A stretch of DNA of 64,000 nt from an uncultured Collinsella sp. Its GTDB lineage: Bacteria; Actinomycetota; Coriobacteriia; Coriobacteriales; Coriobacteriaceae. Both the position numbers and the translations under genes were made by a program. The first letter of the stretch is position 1, and every line of letters starts with the position of its first letter. The notes beneath the pieces are model-generated. The model was not told the DNA's origin, did no database searches, and worked only from the letters and a program-made list of their open reading frames with translations. Where the stretch lies: positions 1 through 64,000 of the forward strand of contig CALGZX010000082.1 of the NCBI GenBank assembly GCA_937934165.1, written 5' to 3'. Positions 25,126-34,985 of the stretch are shown in pieces.

Positions 25126-25863
25126 ATGGAACCTATCGCACACATACATACCGACCTGCCGCAGAAGTTCGGCATTCCGCGCAACAGCTTTTTGGCGCCC
25201 CATCTGCAGGGGCGCATCGTCTTTGAGCCGGAATTTGCCTCCAATGCAGCAGTTGAGGGTCTGGACTCCTTCTCTCACCTGTGGCTGCTGTGGCGCTTCG
25301 AAAATGGAACGCCCGGCGGCACGGCTAAAGACATAGCTGCCGATGCCAAGTCGCAGGACAGGTCCGGCACCAACGCAAAATGGTCGAAAACCGTGCGTCC
25401 GCCGCGTCTGGGCGGAGCCGAACGTGTGGGAGTGTTTGCCACACGCAGTCCGTTTCGCCCTAACCCCATCGGGCTCACCTGCGTTAAGCTCGACCGCGTG
25501 GAGCTTACCGACGACGGCCCCATCATCCATGTGCTGGGGGCCGATCTGCGCGACGGCACGCCCATCTACGACATTAAGCCCTACATTCCGTTTGCGGACT
25601 GCCACCCGGATGCAACGGGCGGCTGGATTGAGGGTGCTCCGTGGCAAGAGCTCGATGTTGAGTTCCCGCAAGCGCTTCAAGACATGGTCCCGCCTGCAAA
25701 GCTCCCCGGTCTGGTTGAGGTTCTTCGCCAAGATCCGCGCCGCGCGGGTAGCAAGCACGAGCCAACCCGCATTTACCACTTGGCTTACGCTGGGCTCGAC
25801 ATATCGTTTACGGTCGACGAAACCCAGCTAACCGTAACCGCCGTCAACGACGCGCAAGACTAA
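25126..25863 (+). CDS. trmO: tRNA (adenine(37)-N6)-methyltransferase TrmO
   Basis: The 245-residue protein begins MEPIAHIHTDLPQKFGIPRN and contains the TsaA/TrmO signatures FSHLWLLWRFE, GVFATRSPFRPNPIGLT and LRDGTPIYDIKPYIPFAD. It methylates N6 of t6A37 in certain tRNAs using SAM. The ATG at 25126 is chosen: there is no Shine-Dalgarno sequence, but TACAAT (25113-25118) ends 7 bp before it, the expected layout of a leaderless transcript. An in-frame ATG at 25117 overlaps that box. Confidence 0.9.
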   Translation: MEPIAHIHTDLPQKFGIPRNSFLAPHLQGRIVFEPEFASNAAVEGLDSFSHLWLLWRFENGTPGGTAKDIAADAKSQDRSGTNAKWSKTVRPPRLGGAERVGVFATRSPFRPNPIGLTCVKLDRVELTDDGPIIHVLGADLRDGTPIYDIKPYIPFADCHPDATGGWIEGAPWQELDVEFPQALQDMVPPAKLPGLVEVLRQDPRRAGSKHEPTRIYHLAYAGLDISFTVDETQLTVTAVNDAQD

Positions 25864-25975
25864 CCAGCCATTCGTCCGCACCCGTCAAATTAAGCGCCAA
25901 ACCCCGCGCCAAAACCGTCCACGCTGGTGGACAATAACGCCTACCAAAACAATCAACTTTGCACGGGAGTCCAGC

Positions 25976-27190
25976 ATGAAATACGACTTCACTTCAATCA
26001 TCGACCGCCACGGCATGGACGCCATCGCCGTTGACTCCTGGGGCGAGATCCCCGGTATGGCTCCGAACGCACCCGATGAGAGCTTCGATCGCATTCCCAT
26101 GTGGGTGGCCGACATGAATTTTGCCACGGTGCCCACGGTCCAGGAACACATCATTCAGCGTGCCCAGCACCCCATGTTTGGCTATTTCAATCCGCGCCCC
26201 GAGTATTTCGACCGCATCATCGAATGGCAGAGCCGCCGTAATGGCGTCGAGGGCCTGGCACCTGAGCATATTGGCTACGAAAACGGCGTGCTGGGCGGGG
26301 TCGTGTCGACGCTACGCGCGTATGTCCAGCCGGGCGATGCGGTGCTGGTCCATAGCCCCACCTACATTGGTTTTACCAAGTCTATCGAAGCCGCGGGTTA
26401 TCGTATTGTCCACAGCCCGCTTAAACTTGACGACCAGGGCGTGTGGCGCATGGACTTTGAGGACATGGAGCGCAAACTCGCCCAAAACCACATCCATGCC
26501 GCGGTGTTCTGCTCGCCGCACAATCCCTGCGGCCGCGTATGGGAGCGCGACGAGATCGAGCGCGCCATGGACATTTATCGCCAGCACGATTGCGTGGTGA
26601 TCTCGGACGAGATTTGGTCCGATATCATCCTGCCGGGACACAAGCATATTCCGACGCAGTCGGTAAGCGAGGACGCCCGCATGCGCACGGTTGCCCTCTA
26701 TGCGCCCAGCAAGACGTTCAACCTGGCGGGCCTGGTCGGCAGCTACCACATCATCTATAACGAGACGCTGCGCGACCGCGTGTGCGCCGTGTCCGACAAG
26801 ACCCACTACAACGAGATGAACGTCCTCTCTATGCATGCGCTTATCGGTGCCTACCAGCCGCAGGGCTACGAGTGGGTGGACGAGCTCAACCAGGTGCTTG
26901 CCGGCAATATCGAGTACTTCTGCACGTATGCAGAAAAACACTGGAAGGGCGTCGCGTTTTCACGTCCGCAGGGCACGTACATGGTGTTTATTGACTGCGC
27001 CGAGTGGTGCCGCGAGCATGGCCGCGATATTCAGTGGCTGCTCGACGAGGGGGCGCGCGTGGGCGTGGGGTATCAGGACGGCCGCCCGTTCCATGGACCC
27101 TGCCACATTCGTGTGAATCTGGCGCTGCCGCTTTCGCGCGTAAGGGAAGCGTGCGATCGCTTGGACCGCTACGTTTTTAATGCACGGTAG
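25976..27190 (+). CDS. PatB/MalY-type PLP aminotransferase (putative C-S lyase)
   Basis: The 404-residue fold-type I PLP enzyme begins FTSIIDRHGMDAIAVDSW and has the family's PMWVADMNFATVP segment, FCSPHNPCGRVW, VISDEIWSDIIL and the PLP lysine in YAPSKTFNLAG (Lys246). MalY/PatB proteins are cystathionine beta-lyases, and some MalY members also act as regulators. Its role in methionine metabolism or sulfide release from cysteine is inferred. GGGAG precedes the start. An inverted repeat at 27201-27242 separates it from the convergent gene. Confidence 0.9.
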   Translation: MKYDFTSIIDRHGMDAIAVDSWGEIPGMAPNAPDESFDRIPMWVADMNFATVPTVQEHIIQRAQHPMFGYFNPRPEYFDRIIEWQSRRNGVEGLAPEHIGYENGVLGGVVSTLRAYVQPGDAVLVHSPTYIGFTKSIEAAGYRIVHSPLKLDDQGVWRMDFEDMERKLAQNHIHAAVFCSPHNPCGRVWERDEIERAMDIYRQHDCVVISDEIWSDIILPGHKHIPTQSVSEDARMRTVALYAPSKTFNLAGLVGSYHIIYNETLRDRVCAVSDKTHYNEMNVLSMHALIGAYQPQGYEWVDELNQVLAGNIEYFCTYAEKHWKGVAFSRPQGTYMVFIDCAEWCREHGRDIQWLLDEGARVGVGYQDGRPFHGPCHIRVNLALPLSRVREACDRLDRYVFNAR

Positions 27191-27200
27191 GCGTGTGCTG

Positions 27201-27242
27201 CATGCGGGGCCTTCTGCCAAGCCGGCTGGAAGGCCCCACATG
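27201..27242. terminator. Inverted repeat between convergent genes, likely terminator
   Basis: CATG-C-GGGGCCTTC pairs with GAAGGCCCC-A-CATG with one mismatch. It lies between the stops of genes at 27190 (+) and 27285 (-). There is no strong T-run, so efficiency is uncertain. Confidence 0.55.
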
Positions 27243-27284
27243 GTAAAGCATCTGTAGCAATTGGGCGCAGACCTGCTGAGAGGC

Positions 27285-27764
27285 TTACTTTTCTTGAATC
27301 TGCTTGCCGCAAAGATGCTCAATCGTAATCTCGTAGAGCTGGACGCCCTTGATGTCTTTGGCGATTTCCTCTTCGACTTCCTCGGCAGAAGGGTAGTACT
27401 TAAGCGCGAGCTGGCGGACTTTGTCCTCGATAAACGCGGGGGTGTCATTCGCCAGGCGACAACGGCCAAAGACCACGGTACTCATAACGTAGGGAGCCCA
27501 GTCACCGTCCTGGTACCACTCGTTGCCGTAAACGGTAAAGCAGACCTTGTCATCGCGCTTGAGTGCGTCGACCTTGTGGCCAGCCTTGGCGCCATGGAAA
27601 TAAATCTTGTCGTGCTCGTCGTCAAAGAAGTAGTTGACGGGAATGGCGTACGGGTAGCCATCGTCGCCGTTGACGGCAAAGACGCCGCGCTTGCAGGTAG
27701 CGAGCAGTTCGCGCGCTTCCTCGTCAGTGATGGCGCGTTTCTTTCGACGTAAGGGCCTAAACAT
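27285..27764 (-). CDS. Pyridoxamine 5'-phosphate oxidase-family (split beta-barrel) protein
   Basis: The 159-residue protein has MFRPLRRKKRAITDEEARE, GVFAVNGDDGYPYAIPVNYF, KIYFHGAKAGHKVDAL and CFTVYGNEWY, as in the nitroimidazole-resistance NimA/PNPOx-like flavoproteins. It probably binds FMN or a heme-type cofactor; the substrate is unknown. The start at 27764 has GAAAGGAAACC before it. NimA-type activity cannot be concluded from the sequence. Confidence 0.87.
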   Translation of the reverse strand: MFRPLRRKKRAITDEEARELLATCKRGVFAVNGDDGYPYAIPVNYFFDDEHDKIYFHGAKAGHKVDALKRDDKVCFTVYGNEWYQDGDWAPYVMSTVVFGRCRLANDTPAFIEDKVRQLALKYYPSAEEVEEEIAKDIKGVQLYEITIEHLCGKQIQEK

Positions 27765-27806
27765 CGTTGGTTTCCTTTCTGGTCGTGCGTGGTGGTTGAG
27801 CACAAA

Positions 27807-30610
27807 CTATAGCGAAACGGATCCGTTTTTCTTGATGCGGGCGAGTATGTTTTTGAGCTTGTTAAAGTCGAGCGGTTTGGACAGATGGGCGTTCATGCCG
27901 GCATCGTGTGCCGCCTTGGCGTCCTCGGCAAAGGCGTTGGCGGTGAGCGCGATGATGGGGATATCGGCTGCATCGACCTTCTCGCTCAGACGAATCGCGC
28001 GGGTTGCCTCATAGCCGTCCATGCCCGGCATCATGATGTCCATCAGAATCGCATCGAAGCTGCCGGCGGGACGGCCAACGTATAGGTCGACCGCTTCGTT
28101 GCCATCGGCGGCGCGAGTTACGACAATGCCTTCGCTTTCGAGCAGCGTCTGGGCAATCTCGGCATTCAATTCGTTGTCTTCGGCGAGCAACACGTTCATG
28201 TCGGCGAGCGAGCAGTCGAGCACCCCCTCGACCGTATCTGCCCGCGCCTGAGGGTTCTTGTCGATATCGAGCGGAATCTGGACGTTGAACGTACTCCCCA
28301 CGCCAACCTCACTCGAAATCTCAATCGTACCGCCCATCAGTTCAATAAGCGACTTGACGATTGGCATGCCCATGCCGGTTCCTTGGAACTTGCTGCGCGC
28401 ATCGTCACCTTCTTGGGCAAACGGTTCATAGATATGCTTTAAAAACTCGGGAGCCATGCCAATGCCGGTATCCGAAACGCTAAAGCAAAAGAGCGCGCGC
28501 CCATCATCGAGTGGCTTGGTCTTTGAACTAAAGGTGACGGAGCCGCCGCGCTTGTTGTACTTAATTTGTTGTCTAACAGGTTGATCATGATCTGTCGGAT
28601 ATGGGTGGGACTGCCGATCATGTATGGCCCCGTGGCGTACGGCAGACTATTGTCCTGCATTGTGATGCCGTTACTGGACGCGCGGAGCTTGCACAGCACC
28701 AGTGTGTCGTCGCAGAGCTCTTTGAGGTTAAAAGGCGCATGCTCCAGTGTTAGCTTGCGGTCTTCGATTTTGCCCATCTCGAGGATGTCGTTGATCAGCG
28801 AGAGCAGGTGATTGGCGGCAACGCGCGCCTTGGCACGGCTCTCGCGGGCGACCTGGATATCGCCTTCCTTCAATTCCTCGATCTCGATAAGGCCCAGGAT
28901 ACCGTTGAGCGGCGTACGGATGTCGTGGCTCATGCGCGTGAGGAATGCCGTCTTGGCGGCGTTGGCGGCATCGGCTTTTTTGCGCTCGGTTCGAGCGCGT
29001 ACGAGCGCCCAGATGAGCAGGACGATGCCGACCGACAACATACCGATGAGGGTAGCTGCAATGGCGGTGCGGTTGCGATAAAGGAATTGAAGCGTGTTGG
29101 ATTCCTGGGCCGTGTACGACGTGGAGGAGAAATTGCTTGCGGAGAGCGATTCTCCGGCATTGATGATGCCCTTGTTGATGATTCCCAACAGCTCGGGTTT
29201 TCCGCGCGAAATCCAGCACGAGAGCTCACAGGTGTCAGGGAGCTCGGTCGTCTCGCAGTCCTCGAGATCGTAACGGTCACCGATGGTTTTTACGCGTGAA
29301 CTAGGAGCGACGATGCAGTGCGCCGTTCCCTTCCTGAGGGCGTCGAACGCTTCATCGTCGGATTGGTATTCGGTTACGGTCGCTGTGGGGAACAGACTTT
29401 CAAGTGCATTTTTGTTGACAAACGATGATTTGGTACAGGCGATGTTCTGAAGGTCTTTGTTTAGGTTGCTGCCGGTGTGGATGGCGGTGAGGGATATGGT
29501 CCCCAACGATATCGACTGCACAACGCCTGTTTGCTCGGCAAACCAGTAATCTCGGTATACCGGCAGCGCAACGTCTATGCTTTCCTTTGACAGGGCCTTT
29601 GACATCATCTTGTAGCTATCAAAGGCGACGGTTTTGACCGTAATGCCAAATTTATCGTGCAGCGTCGTCGCAAGCGATGCGAGCGAGCCTTCTATTTTGC
29701 TGCCTTCGTCTTCGTTGCAGTAGGGGAGTTTGCCCGTAATGTAGCCGAGCGTGATGGTGTTGTTGTTCGCCTTGAGCCAGGAACGTTCGGGGCCGTTGAG
29801 CGATGATGAACCGCTGTTTTGGGCCGAGTAGTTAGATTTGACTTCGTCGATATAGCGTGGGTTGACGCGGGCGATTGACGTCATGGCGGCATTGATGTCG
29901 TTCATCAGGTCGGGGCGGCTTTTGGGGACGGCAAAATAGTAGTCACTCGAGCCAACGTAGAACATGGGGGAGGCATCGGGCGAGGAAATGGTGTCGTTCA
30001 TGATGACGGCATCGACTTCGTCGTTTGCGAGCGCGTCAAAGAGAACGGAGCCTCCGTCATACTCCCTGTATGTGCAGGTGATTCCTTCGTTGGTGAGCCA
30101 CTGCTGGCCAACGAAGGTTTGCATAACGTCGGGGTTGTAGCCGATGGTGAGGCCTTGGAGCGCTTGGGGGTCACCCTTGGCCAGATCGTCGCGATCGGGC
30201 TTGGCGTAGATGTAGTAGCGCTCGGTGCCCTCGGGGTTCGAGGAAAAGAGCAGCTTTTGGGCACGTTCCTCGGAGTAGGAGATGTTGGGCATGAGGTCGA
30301 TCTCGCCTGCCTTGAGCATGTCCATAAGCTCGGTGAAGGTGCCGGAGACGTATTCGTACCGCCAGCCGGGCGTGTAGTACGACAGGGTCTGGAGGTACTC
30401 GTAACCCCATCCCGAGAGACGCTCGCCGGGGGTGCCGTCCTGGAAGCCCTCGTTGTTGACGAGCCAACCAACGCGGACCGTCTTGACTGACTGATCGGAG
30501 TCGGCGGCAAAGGCGGGGGCGGGCATGATGGTGCTCAGTACGGCAAGCGCGGCAAGCGCGACGGCCAGGGTGCGATATATAACTGAACGAAGGACAACGG
30601 CAGCTCTCAC
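27807..30610 (-). pseudogene. Hybrid sensor histidine kinase with a 1-nt frameshift
   Basis: Read across a frameshift, this is one gene. It encodes a signal peptide, two type-3 solute-binding (PBPb) domains (VRVGWLVNNEGFQDG, then ITLGYITGKLPYC), a membrane helix, HisKA (MSHDIRTPLNGILGL), a GHKL ATPase and a receiver domain with Asp in ILMDIMMPGMDGYEA. The frame breaks after IMINLLDN near 28565-28567. There, minus-strand AACAAATTAAG needs one more base to continue as KYNKRGGSVTF and on to the second part (MAPEFLKHIYEPF onward). The deletion is in an A-run, so it may be a mutation, a sequencing error or a phase-variable site. The start is GTG at 30610 with AGGA upstream. Confidence 0.88.
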
Positions 30611-30708
30611 ATGCAATCCTAACGAATCGAGACATTACCGCATAAGGATACCAGCTCAGCCTGCCCAGTCGGCAGCTGTACCGCTAAACGCTCCCGCCCG
30701 GCAGTCAT

Positions 30709-30802
30709 CGGGGACGTTCTTAAACGACTAGTCATTGGGGACGTTCTTGTTTGACTAGTCATTTAAGAACGTCCCCAATGACTAGTTCCCAATGACTAGT
30801 TT
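30709..30802. repeat. GGGGACGTTCTT-type palindromic repeat, composite copy B
   Basis: GGGGACGTTCTT occurs twice (30709-30720, 30736-30747) before the complement AAGAACGTCCCC (30764-30775). GACTAGT occurs four times around it. The left arm plus ACTAGTCA appears duplicated, so this is a compound copy of the element at 23698. It precedes the ion channel gene. Confidence 0.82.
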
Positions 30803-30869
30803 CGTTTGCGGGGGAGGCGTGGGACAATACCGAGCGAACGAGATTGGACGTCTGGGAAAAGGGGTCGCG

Positions 30870-31295
30870 ATGAACAAGTTGAGGACGCTTGCCGACGTGT
30901 TGCGCCAGGCTGGCTTTGCGCGCATCACGGGTCTGTTTCTTATCTTCTATCTGCTGTGCTCGACGGCTGTCTGGCTGTCCGAGCCCACGACCCTCACGTT
31001 TGGCGATGGTCTCTGGTTTAGCTTTGAGACGGTCTCGACGATCGGCTTTGGCGATATCCCCGCCGAAACGCCGGTTGCCCGCGGCATTACCGTTATCCTA
31101 AGCGTCATCAGTATCTTCTACATCGCCATGCTCACGGGCGTGGCGGTGAACTACTGCAATACGCTTATCAAGCTGCGCCAAAAGGACACCATGGCGCGCT
31201 TTATGGACGATCTTGAGCATTTGGAAGAGCTCGATCGTGACGAGCTCGCCGATCTTTCGCGTCGCGTGCGCGAGTATCGTCGACGCCAGCGCTAA
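30870..31295 (+). CDS. Two-helix potassium-channel-like protein
   Basis: The 141-residue protein has helix 1 (RITGLFLIFYLLCSTAVWLS), a pore loop with selectivity filter TVSTIGFGD, helix 2 (ITVILSVISIFYIAMLTGVA) and a short charged C-terminus (EELDRDELADLSRRVREYRR). This is the minimal KcsA-like layout, without an RCK domain. The ATG at 30870 follows AAAAGGGG. The LOG-family gene begins 36 bp downstream and may be co-transcribed. Confidence 0.87.
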   Translation: MNKLRTLADVLRQAGFARITGLFLIFYLLCSTAVWLSEPTTLTFGDGLWFSFETVSTIGFGDIPAETPVARGITVILSVISIFYIAMLTGVAVNYCNTLIKLRQKDTMARFMDDLEHLEELDRDELADLSRRVREYRRRQR

Positions 31296-31331
31296 GACGA
31301 ACGTCGTGCGCCACAACAAGGGGGACCAAAT

Positions 31332-31865
31332 ATGAATATCACCGTGTATCTGGGTGCCAGTGCCGGCAATGATCCGGCGTTTCTGCCCGCGGTGCAGGAG
31401 CTGGGCAACTGGATTGGCGCCAACGGGCACGCGCTGGTATACGGCGGGTCCAAATCGGGCCTGATGGGTGCGCTCGCCGATAGCGTACTCGAGGCGGGTG
31501 GACACGTGACGGGTGTTGAGCCGAGCTTTTTTATCGAGGCCGAGTTTCAACATGACGGTATCAACGACCTTATCGTGACGAGCGATATGGCGGAGCGCAA
31601 GGCCAAGATGATTGAGCTCGGCGATGCGTTCATCGCATTTCCGGGCGGTACGGGCACGCTCGAGGAGATTGCCGAGGTCATGTCCGCCGTGTCGTTGGGA
31701 CACCTGAGTGCTCCGTGCATCCTGTATAACCTGGACGGTTACTACAACGACCTCAAGGCGCTGCTCGGGCACATGATTGATAAAGGGCTTTCGAGCCCGA
31801 GGCGCCAGCACGGCATCTACTTTGCCGACGATTTGCGCGAGATTGTCTCGATTATCAACGGATAA
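31332..31865 (+). CDS. LOG-family protein (nucleoside-5'-monophosphate phosphoribohydrolase)
   Basis: The 177-residue Rossmann-like protein begins MNITVYLGASAGNDPAF and carries YGGSKSGLMGALAD and the signature FPGGTGTLEEIAE. LOG proteins hydrolyse nucleotide monophosphates to free base and ribose phosphate. The bacterial role is often nucleotide salvage or quality control. It follows the channel gene in the same direction. Confidence 0.9.
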   Translation: MNITVYLGASAGNDPAFLPAVQELGNWIGANGHALVYGGSKSGLMGALADSVLEAGGHVTGVEPSFFIEAEFQHDGINDLIVTSDMAERKAKMIELGDAFIAFPGGTGTLEEIAEVMSAVSLGHLSAPCILYNLDGYYNDLKALLGHMIDKGLSSPRRQHGIYFADDLREIVSIING

Positions 31866-31990
31866 GTCTTGAGCCTGCCCCACCATGACTCCCAATGGTG
31901 CCGTTTGCGGCGCAGATGGTTGGCTCGTTCGAGCAACGCTCACTCTACAATAAAACGTATCTATGTCGACTTTAACCGCGGGAGGACCCG

Positions 31991-33295
31991 ATGGATAACC
32001 TTGCCAAACCCACAAACCGCGCGCTGTTTTTGGTCAGCGTTGCCGTGACCGGTGCACTCGCAGGTGCTGCGGTCTGGCTGTTCTTTTTTGCGATGGAGCA
32101 CGGTATCGACTATCTATGGACCGAGATTCCGCACGCGCTGGGCGTCGCTTCGCCCGAGCTTGCCAGCGGCCCGTTTGGCTTTCTGCCGTACCCGTTTTTT
32201 ATCTGCCTGCTGGGCGGCCTGTTAATCGGTCTGTACGAAAAGATGACAGGCACCAAGACCGATGACCTCAACCAGGTGATGGCTAAGGTTAAGCAAGACG
32301 GGCGCTATCCGTACGACAACCTGGGCAAGCTTTCGCTCGCGGCATTGCTGCCGCTGCTGTTTGGCGGAAGCATTGGACCGGAGGCCGGCCTGACCGGCGT
32401 TATCGCAGGTCTGTGCAGTTGGGTCGGCGACCGCATGCGTCGCTTTGGCGCCGAGTTTAGGGAGCTTACGCTGCTGGGCACCCAGGCTGCCCTGACGGCG
32501 CTCTTTACCGCGCCCGTCTTTGGTTTTGTGGCACCGCTTGCCGGCAGCGCCGACGGCCAGGGCGAAGACGCCGACGATGAGTCCGTGTCCGACGAGGTCA
32601 CCATCAAGCTGCCCAAGGCGCAAAAGACCGTGGTCTACGGCATTGCGATTGCCGGCGGTCTGGGCACCTACCTGCTGCTTGGCCAGCTTGTGGGCGGCGG
32701 CATGGGTATGCCGAGGTTCGAGTCCGCCGAGGTGGGCAACCTGGAGCTTACCTGGCTCATTCCTCTGTCGCTGATCGGAACAATCTGCGGCTGGCTGTAC
32801 TTTGTCTCTGAGCACGCGAGCGAAGTGCTTGCCCACGCAATAGGGGAGCACCCCATCGCTAAGGCCATGCTGGCCGGTCTGGTACTTGCCGCCTGCGGTA
32901 CGGCTCTGCCCTTCACCATGTTTGCCGGCGAGACGCAGGCCGACGTGCTCATGGAAACCTATCTGACCATTCCCGCCGGCGTGCTTATCGCGACCGGTCT
33001 TGTTAAGGCCATGCTGACGCCCGCCCTCATCAACCTTGGTTGGCGCGGCGGCCACTTCTTTCCGGTTATCTTCTCGGGCGTAAGCCTGGGCTATGGCCTT
33101 GCCATCCTCACCGGCGCAGATCCGGTCTTTTGCGTCGCCGTCTGCACGGCATCGACGATGGGCGCCGTCATGCGTCAGCCGGTCATGGTCGTGGGCCTGC
33201 TGCTCATGTGCTTCCCACTCAAAGGCATCGTCTGTATGATCATCGCTGCCGCCATCGCCGCCGGCATTCCGCTGCCCAAGCCGCTGCGCAAGTAG
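31991..33295 (+). CDS. ClC-type chloride channel/antiporter
   Basis: The 434-residue membrane protein has many hydrophobic helices and the ClC selectivity motif GGSIGPEAGLTGV. RGGHFFPVIFSGVSLGYG matches the GxFxP loop, though shortened (R-G-G-H-F-F-P). The middle holds an acidic loop (GQGEDADDESVSDEVTIKLP). It should move chloride or fluoride, either as a channel or in exchange for protons. TACAATAAAA before it (near 31945) is a likely -10. The ATG follows GGGAGGACCCG. Confidence 0.85.
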   Translation: MDNLAKPTNRALFLVSVAVTGALAGAAVWLFFFAMEHGIDYLWTEIPHALGVASPELASGPFGFLPYPFFICLLGGLLIGLYEKMTGTKTDDLNQVMAKVKQDGRYPYDNLGKLSLAALLPLLFGGSIGPEAGLTGVIAGLCSWVGDRMRRFGAEFRELTLLGTQAALTALFTAPVFGFVAPLAGSADGQGEDADDESVSDEVTIKLPKAQKTVVYGIAIAGGLGTYLLLGQLVGGGMGMPRFESAEVGNLELTWLIPLSLIGTICGWLYFVSEHASEVLAHAIGEHPIAKAMLAGLVLAACGTALPFTMFAGETQADVLMETYLTIPAGVLIATGLVKAMLTPALINLGWRGGHFFPVIFSGVSLGYGLAILTGADPVFCVAVCTASTMGAVMRQPVMVVGLLLMCFPLKGIVCMIIAAAIAAGIPLPKPLRK

Positions 33296-33385
33296 TACGG
33301 TGGCTCACGCCAGGGATATGCCATTTGTCACGGATTTACGGGGAGGGGCGGCGATCGCGTCCTTCGTGGATTGAGACACGCGTGG

Positions 33386-34084
33386 CTACAGATCGCGTAC
33401 TCGATAAACCTTGGTGCTGACAGCGCAGCTGATTGCACATAGTGCGAGCGCCAGTACTGCAATTCCTGCACACAGACAGCCAAGGACGGCGGGATCGGGA
33501 TTCGCTCCGGCAATCGACATGAGCCAGTTGCTGATGGGGTTGGAGGAACTCAGCATTGCCATGGTGCCGCAGCCAAACAGGGCAAACAGGCCAAGGGATA
33601 GGCGCAGCGCCTCCATGTGTCCAAATCGGAAGAACAGCGGCTGTGCCAAGAATACCATCATGAGGGAGATGAGCATTGATGCCGCCGAGGCGGTTGCGAT
33701 TCCAAAGATCGTCTGTCCCGTCGAAGGAATGCCCGCGCTGTTGAAGAGCGGGATGGAGGCGATGCTCAAAAGCGTGGCTGCACATGCCATGACGACCGAG
33801 AAGACAACGATGCACAGGTAGCGTGCGCAAATAATGTCTTTGCGCGAGAAGGGCAACGTTGCTCGATAACGCTCCCAGCCGTTTTGGTTATCGTAGCCAG
33901 CTAGCGAGTTCATGATTATGATGGGCGACATTGCGCTGACCGCACAGGCGCCGGCGCTCATACCGGAATCGCCGTCTGTCGCGTTGGCGAGGGTCAACAC
34001 GACGAAGATGAACAGCCCGACACCCGCGATGCTCGGGGTGAGCGTGCGAACGATGGCGAGCTCGGACATAAAGGCACGTTTCAT
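33386..34084 (-). CDS. ABC-2-type transporter permease
   Basis: The 232-residue protein has about six membrane helices and the ABC-2 layout with SPIIIMNSLAGYDNQNGWER and RATLPFSRKDIICARYL, as in permeases of the YtrF/BcrB kind. It overlaps the ATPase gene at 34081 by 4 bp (ATGA), so the two form one transporter. With the GntR regulator at 34986 this is a GntR-ATPase-permease operon. The substrate is unknown; such modules often respond to cell-wall-active compounds. Confidence 0.87.
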   Translation of the reverse strand: MKRAFMSELAIVRTLTPSIAGVGLFIFVVLTLANATDGDSGMSAGACAVSAMSPIIIMNSLAGYDNQNGWERYRATLPFSRKDIICARYLCIVVFSVVMACAATLLSIASIPLFNSAGIPSTGQTIFGIATASAASMLISLMMVFLAQPLFFRFGHMEALRLSLGLFALFGCGTMAMLSSSNPISNWLMSIAGANPDPAVLGCLCAGIAVLALALCAISCAVSTKVYRVRDL

Positions 34085-34962
34085 TTCGAAGTCCCTTTCA
34101 GCGTGAGGCGCAGATAGTCGTCAATGGTTGCCCGATCGCAGGGAATCTCGGGGAAGGCCTCGAGCGTTTCGCGACGGTTGGGCACGAGCACGTCCACGCT
34201 GTAGGCGTGGTGGACGGCACGGGCGCCTTCGACGCAAACCATAAGCTCGGCGGCCTGTGCTTGGGTACAGTGGGCGATGCCGGCGCGGTCGGTAATATCC
34301 TCGCGCGGCAGGTCAAACACAATCGAGCCAGCATCGATGCAGATGACGCGATCAGCGGTGCGATCGAGGTCGGACGTAATGTGGCTCGAGAGCAGCACGC
34401 TGTGCTGGCCGTCGGCGACAAAGGCAAGCAGCTCGTCGAGCAGTTCCTCGCGCGCCATGGGATCAAGGCCTGCAGTGGCTTCGTCCAAAACGAGCAGCTT
34501 GGCATTGTGGCTGAGTGCGCAGGCAAGTTGCAGCTTCATGCCCATACCGCGGGAAAGGTCCTTGACCTTTGTTTTGGGATCCAGGCCAAATCGGCTAATG
34601 AGGTCGGCGAAGGTGCCATGGCTCCAGGTGGGGTATGCCGGGCTTACGAGTGCCTCGACTTCGGCCACCTTGAGCGTGGAGGGGAAGGGGCATGTGTCCA
34701 GGACAAGACCGACGTGGGAGCGCAAGCAGCGCTGCGCTTCACCGGGTGCGTCGGCGCCACAGCGCTGCCCAAACAGGTGCACTTCGCCGGCATCGAGTTT
34801 GATAAGCCCGAGCGCGGCTCGAATCGTCGTCGTCTTGCCGGCGCCGTTTGCGCCCACAAAGCCAACAATCTGGCCGGGCTCCACGGCGAGCGTGACATCG
34901 CGTAGTGAAAAGCGGTCGCTCACACGGCGTGAGATACCTTTGAGTTCTAGCAAGTTCTGCAT
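34081..34962 (-). CDS. ABC transporter ATP-binding protein
   Basis: The 293-residue ATPase has Walker A GANGAGKTTT, a degenerate signature LSRGMGMKLQLA and Walker B LLVLDEATAGLDPMA, with switch His in LLSSHI. The C-terminal extension ends in an acidic-aromatic region. It powers the permease at 33386, which it overlaps by 4 bp. It lies 23 bp downstream of the GntR gene. The ATG at 34962 follows AAAGGC. Confidence 0.92.
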   Translation of the reverse strand: MQNLLELKGISRRVSDRFSLRDVTLAVEPGQIVGFVGANGAGKTTTIRAALGLIKLDAGEVHLFGQRCGADAPGEAQRCLRSHVGLVLDTCPFPSTLKVAEVEALVSPAYPTWSHGTFADLISRFGLDPKTKVKDLSRGMGMKLQLACALSHNAKLLVLDEATAGLDPMAREELLDELLAFVADGQHSVLLSSHITSDLDRTADRVICIDAGSIVFDLPREDITDRAGIAHCTQAQAAELMVCVEGARAVHHAYSVDVLVPNRRETLEAFPEIPCDRATIDDYLRLTLKGTSK

Positions 34963-34985
34963 GGTATAGCCTTTCTTGCAGATGG

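Noticed and set aside
29998..30510. Alternate frames inside the hybrid kinase sensor region
   Set aside because: Out-of-frame shadows of the periplasmic binding domains.
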